Assembly (NCBI GenBank): GCA_015654675.1
Contig: JAATGM010000053.1
Span: 1 to 54,259, forward strand
From: Planctomycetota bacterium
Lineage (GTDB): Bacteria; Planctomycetota; Phycisphaerae; UBA1845; UTPLA1
DNA length: 54,259 bases
Direction: 5' to 3'
Positions 8,450 through 15,736 of the stretch are shown piece after piece. The position numbers were made by a program, and so were the translations under genes. The number at the start of each line of letters is the position of its first letter. Position 1 is the first letter of the stretch. Under the pieces are notes generated by a model. It was given only the letters and a program-made list of their open reading frames with translations, did not search any database and was not told the DNA's origin.

Positions 8450-8731
8450 TCAGGGATGTTCGATGCGGTACCCGAGTGCGAGCAACGCCTTGATCGTGTG
8501 TGTGACGATTTCGCGATCGTATGCCTTCTCCGAGTCGGGGAGTCGATCGTACTCGATGAGGCAGGGATGTTCCTTATGGGCATCGTCGCGTTTTGGGCCA
8601 AAGCGCCAGCCATCGGCGATGCGTTTCGCGGCCCAGACTTCGTGGACGTTGCGAGCGAGCTGTTCGATGAGCGCTTCGGTGGGCGGATCGAGGGGAGTTG
8701 AAGTCGTGTCTATCGGACGTGGAACGTACAC
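8450..8731 (-). CDS. RyR-domain protein (ryanodine-receptor-type repeat)
   Basis: A 93-residue protein consisting of one RyR domain. The family pattern is readable from residue 28: NVHEVWAAKRIADGWRFGP, then KRDDAHKEHPCLIEYDRLPD, then SEKAYDREIVTHTIKALLALGY. In animals RyR repeats are cytosolic modules of ryanodine receptors. In bacteria they occur as short proteins or fusions, and comparative genomics has linked them to nucleotide-ligand and membrane-effector systems. The start is a GTG at 8731 and is the only plausible one before the domain. It is the first gene of a two-gene operon with the SLATT-like membrane protein. A perfect TATAAT on this strand lies about 60 nt upstream. Confidence 0.87.
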   Translation of the reverse strand: MYVPRPIDTTSTPLDPPTEALIEQLARNVHEVWAAKRIADGWRFGPKRDDAHKEHPCLIEYDRLPDSEKAYDREIVTHTIKALLALGYRIEHP

Positions 8732-8764
8732 GCGGTTTTGCCCGATGGTGTCAGCAGTGGTGCA

Positions 8765-8795
8765 TTGTACGGCACCTTTCGTGAGGCGTATTATA
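8765..8795. promoter_or_regulatory. Overlapping divergent promoters between lipoprotein and RyR genes
   Basis: On the plus strand TTGTAC (8765-8770) and TATTAT (8789-8794) are spaced by 18 nt and point to the lipoprotein gene at 8822. On the minus strand a consensus TATAAT (8790-8795) faces the RyR gene at 8731. The two -10 elements share nearly the same bases, so simultaneous initiation in both directions would compete. The minus-strand -35 box is not convincing. Confidence 0.5.
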
Positions 8796-8821
8796 CAGCC
8801 AGCAGTTTCGGAGAATATCAG

Positions 8822-9382
8822 ATGGGCTCTTGCCGCGCTCGGCTCTTCTCAGGTGCATCCGCCTCGGCTCTTATCGCCGGTTTAATCGGAGTTTGCGGTT
8901 GTGCGGACTTCGATATGAACCGGCTGAACCCAGTGCGTCTGGTGTCGGGCGGGCGGACTTATTCAGAGTTTACGAAATTGGTCGCCCAGGGGCAGACGCT
9001 CGCAAGCCAGATTCAGAAGCGAAAGTCGGACAAGGTCGAACGCGACCGGGCCCAGACCGAAGCCGCCGCTGCGCGCCAGCGGATGGGCGACGACCGCGCT
9101 CGCCAGCTTAAGCGATCCAACACCAAGGTGGCCGTGCGGGTGAACGACCAGGACGGATACATGCTCGTCGATCCGGATTCGGGGAAGCCGGTCAATAAGA
9201 CGGTGTACACGGTTCCGCCGGATTCGCGGAGCCGGGTGGCGTCGACGGACGATTATCACAGCGGATCGTCGGATTCGAACCGCCCGCCGGATTCGCTGCG
9301 GCGGCCGGATGAACCGGCGCCAGCTGACAACGGCAAGCCACTCGGGAACCTGGACGACTACAACGTCGTATTCGCCAACTGA
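8822..9382 (+). CDS. Coiled-coil lipoprotein of unknown function
   Basis: A 186-residue protein with an N-terminal hydrophobic stretch ending in GVCGC, a plausible lipobox with lipidated Cys. The next region has a heptad-like charged helix (SEFTKLVAQGQTLASQIQKR, then KSDKVERDRAQTEAAAARQR), suggesting a coiled coil. The C-terminal third is hydrophilic and disordered-looking, with repeated PPDS segments. The ATG at 8822 has GGAG 9 nt upstream. It is transcribed away from the RyR/SLATT operon and runs into the TIR gene: its stop codon directly abuts the TIR stop codon with no spacer. No known domain is recognised. Confidence 0.7.
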   Translation: MGSCRARLFSGASASALIAGLIGVCGCADFDMNRLNPVRLVSGGRTYSEFTKLVAQGQTLASQIQKRKSDKVERDRAQTEAAAARQRMGDDRARQLKRSNTKVAVRVNDQDGYMLVDPDSGKPVNKTVYTVPPDSRSRVASTDDYHSGSSDSNRPPDSLRRPDEPAPADNGKPLGNLDDYNVVFAN

Positions 9383-12100
9383 TCAGTAGGCGACGTTATT
9401 TGCCTTACAGAATTGTCGCGCGGAGGGGTCGCCGGCGCGGGCGGCGCGGATGACGTATTCGTTGCCATCGCGGAAGTTTTTCTGCTTGTAGCAATAGAGC
9501 GCGTAGATCCACATGCAGCGCGGGGTGCGGTCTCGGACTGATGCGGCGAGGTCGAAGCCGCGTTTTTTCTGGCGCTCGTCGGACAATTGGGGATCGGGGT
9601 TGAAGGTGTGGTCGTTGCGGTTGTATTGGTAGTCGTAGAAGCGCAGGGCCAGGAGGGCGGTTGCCTCGGCTGAGCCGAGACGGGCGCCGCGCTTGAGAAA
9701 CTCGACTGATTTTTGGGCGTATTCGGTTTTCTTTTCGGGCGGGGCGTCGGCGCCCATGCGACCGTAGAGCTGGCCAGCGTATAGACAGCCGCGGGCGAGG
9801 TTGCCGTTGGCGGCGGCCTCGGCGAAGTGGAGGGCCTGCGGGGTGTCCATTGCGTCGATGCGGCCATCTTCGTCATAGCTGATAAAGGACTCGGCGACGA
9901 GCAGGGCGGCGTAGGCCGAGCCGGCTTCGGCGACGGGCAAGAGCAACTCGCGGAGCTTGCCGATTGCGGCGCGGCTTTCGCGGGTGGCGGTGGGCGTGAA
10001 GGTGTCGGCGGGGAATAGCTCGTAGAAACGCTTGAGGGCTTCGTCGGCCGTTTCGGCGATGGCGGCTTTGTTTGACGCGTCGATGCGAGTGAGACGATTG
10101 AGGTCATCGAAGCAGCTTCGCCACTGATTCCAACGGGATGACTGGATGATGGATGCGCGGAGTGATTGAGGCGTTTCGGCGGTGAGCGGCGGAATTTGAC
10201 GGCCGGAGGTGAGAGAGGGGTCGGTCGGCCGGGTGCGGGTTTGGTCGGTGATGACGGTGCGCGGTGCGCCGGCAAGCGAACCGTCGAACTGGCCTTTTAC
10301 GTCGGGTGAGATCGGGCTGGGACCGTCTACTACGGCCATTGAGTAGTTGAAGAATCGCTGATTGCTGGGCAACTGGTTGTAGGGGAGGAAGACGCCGAAT
10401 TCGGGATAAACGAAGTTGTCGCGATCGGGGTGGATGTCGGCGGAGGTCATGAGCTCGTTATTGGTGTTTCGCCATTCAGGGTTGCGCGAGACGACGGGCT
10501 GATTGTTCGAGTATTTGATGAGGATGGCGAGGCGGCAGTTGCGGCCGCTGGCGTTGTTGATGGCGACATCGGCGAAGAAGACGATGCCGTTGAGGCCGCG
10601 GTGGACGGAGTCGTACTGGACGCGGACGTTGCGGATCGACGCGGTGGGCTTGCCGACCGGGGCCGGAGGAGTGCGCGAATCGCGATCGGATGGGCCCGCG
10701 GGCGGCAATGACTCGCCGCCGGAGAGGAGGGCGTACATGTCGTCGAAGAATTTTCGGTCGACGGGGCCGGTCTGGAATCTGTAGAGGAGTTCGTTCACCG
10801 CGTCCTGCGTCTTGGCGGTGACGTCGCGAAATCCGGCGTCGATGCTGGAACTCGCGAGAGCGCGCTTGAAGTCGTCCTGGACGTCTTCGAGGGTGGCCCG
10901 GACGGAGGCGACGGCAGACTGCTGCTTCGGGCCTGCAAGTGCGGCGCGGAATTGGTCGGAGTTGAGAAAATCCTTGAGTTGAAGGAGGCGGAGGAAACCG
11001 CGTTTGGCGAGCGCTCCCCCCCAGACCGGATCTCGATCGATCGCGCCGTCGAGATCCTGGCGGGCGACGTCGAGCCGGCCGGCGGTGATGCGGGCGATGG
11101 CGCGGTCGTAGAAAGTATCGGAAGTGCCCTCGCCGCGCTCGATGACGACGGTGTAGTCGCGCTCGGCGTCGGCGGGGCGGGATGTCGCCGCGAAGGTGTG
11201 GCCGCGGTTTTCGTAGGCCTCTGATTTTGTCCAGCCGTTTTTGATGGCGAGATCGAACTCGGGCTCGGACTCGGCGAGTTTGCCATCGTTCTGGAAAGAG
11301 CGTGCGCGGAGGTAGTGGGCCTCGCCGTTGTTGGGGTCGTCCTGCAGGAGGGCGTCGGCGTCGCTACGGGCATCGAGGGGTTGATCCATTTGCAGGTAGA
11401 GGCGGGCACGAAGCAGGCGGGCTTCGGTGTCGTGCGGTCGCCAAGAGAGGACCCAACCGAGATTTTCGACGGCCTTGATTGGGTTTTTGTCTTGGCGGGC
11501 GCGATCGGCCATTTGCTTGGCCTGACTGATGCGTTTTTCGAGGTAGAGCCAACCACCGGCGGCAGCGGCGGCGAGCAGGACGCCGGCGATGGCGAGCCAG
11601 CGCGTGATGCGCATGGCGCGTTTGATTTTGCGTCGGGTGGAGTAGGCCATTGTGGAGCGGCGCGCTTGGCGGTTGGCCTGGCCTTCGCCGGCGAGGCGTT
11701 TCATGCCGGTGAGCAGGCGCGGCATGATGACGCTGACGTCGCCGTTTTTCGGGACGACGACGGCGGTGGCGCTGCCGATGGCCTGCTGCCATTTGGGTTG
11801 GCGCTCGCCGAACTCGTCGTAGTCGATGCGGTAGAGAACCGGGACGAAGGGCTTGCGGCATTCGTGGGCGCGGACGACTTCCTTGTCGATCTGGTCGGAA
11901 TCGACGCCACTTGGGGAGATCAGGAGGAGGAAGGCCTTGCAGGCCTCGATGTTGTGGCGGGTGGAGAGGAGATAGTCGTCGCCGGCGCCGACGTCGGCTT
12001 CGTAGCGCCAGGTGCTGAAGCCCTCTTCTTCGAGGCCGGCGGCGAGGGCCTCGGCAATTTCGGTGTCTTCCTGGGCGTAGCTGATGAAAACGTCTGGCAC
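9383..12100 (-). CDS. TIR domain - transmembrane - TPR - Sel1 repeat protein
   Basis: A 905-residue protein. Residues 1-140 form a TIR domain: DVFISYAQED opens strand A, SPSGVDSDQIDKEV contains E74 at the position of the NAD-cleaving glutamate, and FVPVLYRIDYDEF follows. A basic linker leads to a single transmembrane helix at about 168-187 (WLAIAGVLLAAAAAGGWLYL). Tetratricopeptide repeats follow from about 200 to 420 (DARSDADALLQDDPNNGEAH and similar). A beta-rich middle segment near 490-600 precedes Sel1-like repeats at the C-terminus (AYAALLVAESF, GRMGADAPPEKK, SAEATALLALRFYD). The TIR domain would be cytosolic and the repeats on the other face, if the helix spans the membrane. The GTG start at 12100 lacks a strong Shine-Dalgarno but coincides with the domain start. 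Bacterial TIR proteins are often NADases in immunity; here this is a prediction. Confidence 0.85.
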   Translation of the reverse strand: MPDVFISYAQEDTEIAEALAAGLEEEGFSTWRYEADVGAGDDYLLSTRHNIEACKAFLLLISPSGVDSDQIDKEVVRAHECRKPFVPVLYRIDYDEFGERQPKWQQAIGSATAVVVPKNGDVSVIMPRLLTGMKRLAGEGQANRQARRSTMAYSTRRKIKRAMRITRWLAIAGVLLAAAAAGGWLYLEKRISQAKQMADRARQDKNPIKAVENLGWVLSWRPHDTEARLLRARLYLQMDQPLDARSDADALLQDDPNNGEAHYLRARSFQNDGKLAESEPEFDLAIKNGWTKSEAYENRGHTFAATSRPADAERDYTVVIERGEGTSDTFYDRAIARITAGRLDVARQDLDGAIDRDPVWGGALAKRGFLRLLQLKDFLNSDQFRAALAGPKQQSAVASVRATLEDVQDDFKRALASSSIDAGFRDVTAKTQDAVNELLYRFQTGPVDRKFFDDMYALLSGGESLPPAGPSDRDSRTPPAPVGKPTASIRNVRVQYDSVHRGLNGIVFFADVAINNASGRNCRLAILIKYSNNQPVVSRNPEWRNTNNELMTSADIHPDRDNFVYPEFGVFLPYNQLPSNQRFFNYSMAVVDGPSPISPDVKGQFDGSLAGAPRTVITDQTRTRPTDPSLTSGRQIPPLTAETPQSLRASIIQSSRWNQWRSCFDDLNRLTRIDASNKAAIAETADEALKRFYELFPADTFTPTATRESRAAIGKLRELLLPVAEAGSAYAALLVAESFISYDEDGRIDAMDTPQALHFAEAAANGNLARGCLYAGQLYGRMGADAPPEKKTEYAQKSVEFLKRGARLGSAEATALLALRFYDYQYNRNDHTFNPDPQLSDERQKKRGFDLAASVRDRTPRCMWIYALYCYKQKNFRDGNEYVIRAARAGDPSARQFCKANNVAY

Positions 12101-12167
12101 GAGTGGCGATCCGATGGGGCCCGATTCTTGTTCAGCCGCCAGGGCTGTCCGTCGCTCATCTTACAGT

Positions 12168-12539
12168 TTATCCGTAGCCGTGCTCTTCGAGGTCATGTTC
12201 GGTCATTCCGAAGTGATGCCCGATTTCGTGGAGAACGGTGACGCGGATTTGTCTAACGATGTCCGGACGCGTCCGGCACATCCGTTCGATGTTTCGCTGA
12301 TAGATGACGACACGGTCGCTGACCATGCGTGGGTCTTCGACGTGTCGCTGGGTCAGCGGTGTTCCGAAATACACCCCCAAGAGCTGGTTTTGGGGCACTT
12401 TCAGCTCGCGGGCGGTTTCGCGGCTTGGCTCGTCTTCGACGTCGACATTCACGGATTCGAGATGTTTGCGGAAGGCGGGCGGGACGGTTTCGATCGCCTC
12501 GGCGACGGCATTTTCAAACTCTTCGGGGGTCAGATGCAT
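12168..12539 (-). CDS. Zincin-like metallopeptidase family protein
   Basis: A 123-residue soluble protein with the motif LHEIGHHFGMTEHDL near the C-terminus (H104, E105, H108). This is the HExxH zinc site of the short 'possible zinc metallopeptidase' family (Zincin_1). The N-terminal EEFENAVAEAIETVPPAF and the central VVIYQRNIERMC segments also match the general pattern of that family. There is no signal peptide. The substrate and physiological role are unknown for the family. It is separated from the TIR gene by about 67 nt on the same strand and is divergent from sppA. Confidence 0.85.
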   Translation of the reverse strand: MHLTPEEFENAVAEAIETVPPAFRKHLESVNVDVEDEPSRETARELKVPQNQLLGVYFGTPLTQRHVEDPRMVSDRVVIYQRNIERMCRTRPDIVRQIRVTVLHEIGHHFGMTEHDLEEHGYG

Positions 12540-12625
12540 CTAGACAGTTTAACCGGGCATTTCGCGGTTCGCCGTGCGGGATAGAATCGCCGCGACGTGC
12601 GAAGCGTGGATTTTCGGAGGTCATG

Positions 12626-13624
12626 ATGACTCGATATCGATTGGTTGGAGCGGTGATGGCCGGCGTGGTGTGTTGGGGCGCGGGCTGCGCGCCGACCGGC
12701 GGATATCGGATTACGCCGGTGCCGGCGGATCAGACGCTGGAGGAGCGTGTTGTGGTTCGCGATTCGCCGTTCGTGGCGGAGAAGATTGCGATTATCGATC
12801 TGGATGGGACGCTGGCGAACCAGGCGGAGTCGTCGTTGCTCGGCGGCATTGGAGAAAATCCGGTTTCTTTGGCGGCGGAGAAACTGGATGTGGCGGCGAA
12901 CGATCCGGAGGTGAAAGCGGTTGTGCTACGGATTAACTCTCCGGGCGGGACGGTGACGGCGAGCGACATTCTCTATCAAGAGATTCGCCATTTCCGCGAG
13001 GCGACGCGGAAGCCAGTGGTGGCGATGTGCATGGATGTGACGGCGAGCGGTGGGTATTACGCGGCGTGCGCGGCCGACGAGATTGTGGCGGAGCGAACGA
13101 GCATTGTCGGGAGCATCGGGGTGATCATGCAGACGGTCTCGCTGGAGGGGACGATGGAGAAAGTGGGGATCAAGGCGGTGGCGATCAAGTCGGGGGCCAT
13201 GAAGGATGCCGGGTCGCCGTTACGGGATATGACGCCGGCCGAAGAGGCGTATTTTCAGAAGATCGTGGACGACCTCGAGAAACGGTTTGTGGAGGTGGTG
13301 CATGTGGGGCGGCCCGGAATTCCGATGGAAAAGCTTGCAACTCTGGCGGATGGAAGAGTTTATACGTCAGATCAGGCCTTGGAGGCGGGTTTGATCGACC
13401 GAATCGGGACGCTGCGGGATGCGATCGGGGTCGCGAAACAGCGGGCCGGGATCACGCGGGCTCATGCCATCCTGTATTCGCGGCCGTTAGGTTGGAAAGG
13501 AACGGTGTATGCTGAATCGTCAGGCCCGGGTAGCCGAGGAGTATCCCTGAGTTTATTGAACATTAACGGGACTGGGGCCTTTACAAATACCCCACGTTTC
13601 CTGTATCTTTGGAGTCTAGAATAA
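12626..13624 (+). CDS. sppA: Signal peptide peptidase SppA, short form
   Basis: A 332-residue membrane-anchored serine protease of the S49 family that degrades cleaved signal peptides. The catalytic Ser lies in DVTASGGYYAA (S141) and the general base Lys in KSGAMKDAGSPLR (K193). The 52-residue Ser-to-Lys spacing equals that known from Bacillus subtilis SppA. The strand RINSPGGTVTASD, typical of crotonase-like S49 domains, precedes them. The N-terminus is hydrophobic and ends in GAGCAPTGG, possibly a lipobox. The second of two adjacent ATGs was chosen because GGAGG is 5 nt upstream of it. The C-terminus is longer than the protease domain needs and has no recognisable motif. Confidence 0.9.
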   Translation: MTRYRLVGAVMAGVVCWGAGCAPTGGYRITPVPADQTLEERVVVRDSPFVAEKIAIIDLDGTLANQAESSLLGGIGENPVSLAAEKLDVAANDPEVKAVVLRINSPGGTVTASDILYQEIRHFREATRKPVVAMCMDVTASGGYYAACAADEIVAERTSIVGSIGVIMQTVSLEGTMEKVGIKAVAIKSGAMKDAGSPLRDMTPAEEAYFQKIVDDLEKRFVEVVHVGRPGIPMEKLATLADGRVYTSDQALEAGLIDRIGTLRDAIGVAKQRAGITRAHAILYSRPLGWKGTVYAESSGPGSRGVSLSLLNINGTGAFTNTPRFLYLWSLE

Positions 13625-13770
13625 GTAGCAGCGATGGCGAGGTACTCCCGACTCGTCGTTCGTCCTAAAATCGTGGCCGCAATTCCTATCTCAGCGGCGC
13701 GAAAACGAGCGGGTCGCGTTCCGTTCACCTTGCTGTCGCGGGCTTGAAGGCATCTGGCCGGAAGTCCGCT

Positions 13771-14826
13771 ATGCCCTTGAAGCTTTCATGCAGTCGATGT
13801 AGTGCGGCGCTCATGCTCCATGACGCGTTCGCCGGGGCATCTTGTCGCTGCCGTTTCTGCGGGCATGTTATCGATGTACCTGCTCCGGCACGGGCGGTTG
13901 CCCGAACCGTGCAGCGTCCTTCCCGACCCCGATTGAAATCAGAAGTCGCCGCATTGAAGCGACAGGTTCCGCGCGCGGCGGCGGCTGTTGGCGCTGCGGC
14001 GTCGATCGGCGGGACCGCGGCTGCGGTCGCGATCGTCAAGCCGAAGCTGTTCTCGCTTGCGGCGCTTGGGGCAAAGTGGTGGATATCGCTGGGTACGGCG
14101 GCGGCCGTCGCGGTTTCGACCGCGGGCGGTGTTGCGATCTATCGCAGCGCGAAACACGTTGCACCGGTCGTTGCGGTTGCGCAGCCGGATGATCCGGCGA
14201 GCTTCCGATTCACTGATGGCGTTGATACGGCGCGGATCATTCGATGGCCGATGCCGAGCACCGCGATTCGAACGTTTATCTCGCAGCCGATCAGTGCCGG
14301 TAGTCTGGCGTGGGTGATCGATGGCAGCCAGGCGATGGCGCCGCACTTCGATCACATCGCGCATCTGACGAGTGTCGCGGCGATGCAATTGCAGCCGGGC
14401 TCGCAACGGTTTGGCATTTATGTCGCGGCCGCGGACGGGGTGAAGGTTCGCAGTCTCGACCTGGCGTCGAAGGACAGTTATCGATCGGCCCGGTCGGTTC
14501 TCGATTCGGTTACGCCGGCCGGTGAGGTTGATTTGCTGGCGGCCTTCTCGACGGCCGTGCGGCAGCGACCGGAACAAATCAACGTTGTCGTCGCCCAGGC
14601 GCTGGAGCCGGGGACTGTGGCGGATATGCGACGCGCGGCGACGGACGTCGGGACGCAGGTCAATGTGATCGTTCTCGGCGAGGATCAGAAGGCGTTCCGC
14701 CGTCTGGCCAAGGCGACTTCGGGCGACTACAAGGTGCTCGACGCGAAGGCGCTCAGCACCTGGACGACGCTCATCGCGCAGAACGGGTCCATGTCGAAGC
14801 TCGAGAAGGAATACTTCGAGCGGTAA
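13771..14826 (+). CDS. Zinc-ribbon membrane protein with degenerate VWA-like domain
   Basis: A 351-residue protein. Residues 6-31 form a zinc ribbon with two Cys pairs (LKLSCSRCSAAL and CRCRFCGHVI). A basic Ala-rich linker leads to hydrophobic segments (AAAAVGAAASIGGTAAAVAI and WWISLGTAAAVAVSTAGGVA), of which at least one should span the membrane. The C-terminal half resembles a von Willebrand A fold: LAWVIDGSQAMAPHFDHI takes the place of strand 1 with the DxSxS metal site, here DGSQA. INVVVAQALEPGTVADMRRA and VNVIVLGEDQKAFRRLAKAT match later strands. The MIDAS motif is incomplete. The ATG at 13771 has only a weak GGAAG element. The function is unknown; similar zinc-ribbon/VWA membrane proteins are common in planctomycetes. 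Confidence 0.7.
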   Translation: MPLKLSCSRCSAALMLHDAFAGASCRCRFCGHVIDVPAPARAVARTVQRPSRPRLKSEVAALKRQVPRAAAAVGAAASIGGTAAAVAIVKPKLFSLAALGAKWWISLGTAAAVAVSTAGGVAIYRSAKHVAPVVAVAQPDDPASFRFTDGVDTARIIRWPMPSTAIRTFISQPISAGSLAWVIDGSQAMAPHFDHIAHLTSVAAMQLQPGSQRFGIYVAAADGVKVRSLDLASKDSYRSARSVLDSVTPAGEVDLLAAFSTAVRQRPEQINVVVAQALEPGTVADMRRAATDVGTQVNVIVLGEDQKAFRRLAKATSGDYKVLDAKALSTWTTLIAQNGSMSKLEKEYFER

Positions 14827-14962
14827 GAATCCCTCCTTTCCGGTTTGATTTGTCGATTATCTGAATCCGATTATTTGCGCATAGCAGCGGAGCCGCGCAT
14901 TCATTTAATTCGATGATAGAATCGAGGCGGACCGGCCGTTGTGCCGCCAGGAGTTTCATGAG

Positions 14963-15664
14963 ATGCCGGACAAACTATTTGGTAACAGCAGCGATCTCTC
15001 GCACTTGGTCGACGAGAGCGTCAAGCAGTGGCAGGCGTCGCGTCAGCAGGCGGCGAGCGAGCCGGGCCCCGGGGAAGTCCGCCCTTATATCGCGATGTCG
15101 CGGGTGGTGGGGGGCTTCGACGACAAGGTGGCTGAGGCGATCGGTCGCAAACTGGGCTGGCCGGTGTTCGACAAGCAGGTCCTGGACGTGATGTCCGGGA
15201 ACGACGAAGTCCGGCGGCAGATTTACGAGTCGATGGACGAGCGCGACATGAGCTGGGTGGAGGAAGCGACGCGGGCCTTTGTCGAAACGGGATTTGACCG
15301 GAACGACTATTTTCATCGGTTGGTGAACGCGTTGTTTGCGCTGGCACGGGGCGGATCGGCGGTGTTCGTAGGTCGCGGGGCGGGGTGGATCCTGCCCGTG
15401 GGAATGGGCTTGCGGGTGCGGCTGGTGGCGGCACCGGAAACCTGCGCGAAGAACTACGCGGCGATGCGACAGCTTGATCTGGCGGCGGCGCGCAAGGAAG
15501 TCGCGGTTCTGGACAAGGAGCGATCTGACTTCGTGCGGCATCACTTCAAGATCGACCTGAATGACCCGGCGCAATATGACCTCACGGTGAACCTGGATCG
15601 ATATTCGGTCGATCAGGCGGCAGACCTGGTGATTGCGGCACGACAAGTGCGAATGCAGAAATAA
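14963..15664 (+). CDS. Cytidylate kinase-like family protein with degenerate P-loop
   Basis: A 233-residue soluble protein of the Cytidylate_kin2-like group. The fold pattern is visible in IAMSRVVGGFDDKVAEAIGR followed by KLGWPVFDKQVLDVMS. The middle and end show SAVFVGRGAGWILPVGMGLR and the Arg-containing LRVRLVAAPE strand. In active kinases the first loop reads GSGG-like with a phosphate-binding Ser/Lys; here it is VVGGFDDK, so phosphate binding may be altered. The ATG at 14963 follows AGGAG with 9-nt spacing. A strong intrinsic terminator lies directly after the stop. It is not the housekeeping Cmk. A nucleotide- or regulator-binding role is possible. Confidence 0.75.
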   Translation: MPDKLFGNSSDLSHLVDESVKQWQASRQQAASEPGPGEVRPYIAMSRVVGGFDDKVAEAIGRKLGWPVFDKQVLDVMSGNDEVRRQIYESMDERDMSWVEEATRAFVETGFDRNDYFHRLVNALFALARGGSAVFVGRGAGWILPVGMGLRVRLVAAPETCAKNYAAMRQLDLAAARKEVAVLDKERSDFVRHHFKIDLNDPAQYDLTVNLDRYSVDQAADLVIAARQVRMQK

Positions 15665-15667
15665 GGC

Positions 15668-15712
15668 GAATCGCGGTCGGAGTCCGATGACACCCGACCG
15701 CGATTCTTTGTT
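15668..15712 (+). terminator. Rho-independent terminator after the cytidylate-kinase-like gene
   Basis: Perfect 13-bp arms (15668-15680 and 15694-15706, GAATCGCGGTCGG and its complement) enclose a 13-nt loop and are followed by TTTGTT. It starts 3 nt after the stop codon at 15664. It lies between convergent genes and could also slow transcription leaving glnN, although the minus-strand side has a poorer T-tract. Confidence 0.85.
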
Positions 15713-15736
15713 CGCTCTGATTTTCGCCTTGCGGCG

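Noticed and set aside
13634-13747. A 37-codon Arg-rich open frame between sppA and the zinc-ribbon gene
   Set aside because: No Shine-Dalgarno, no recognisable motif and unremarkable codon bias; likely chance.
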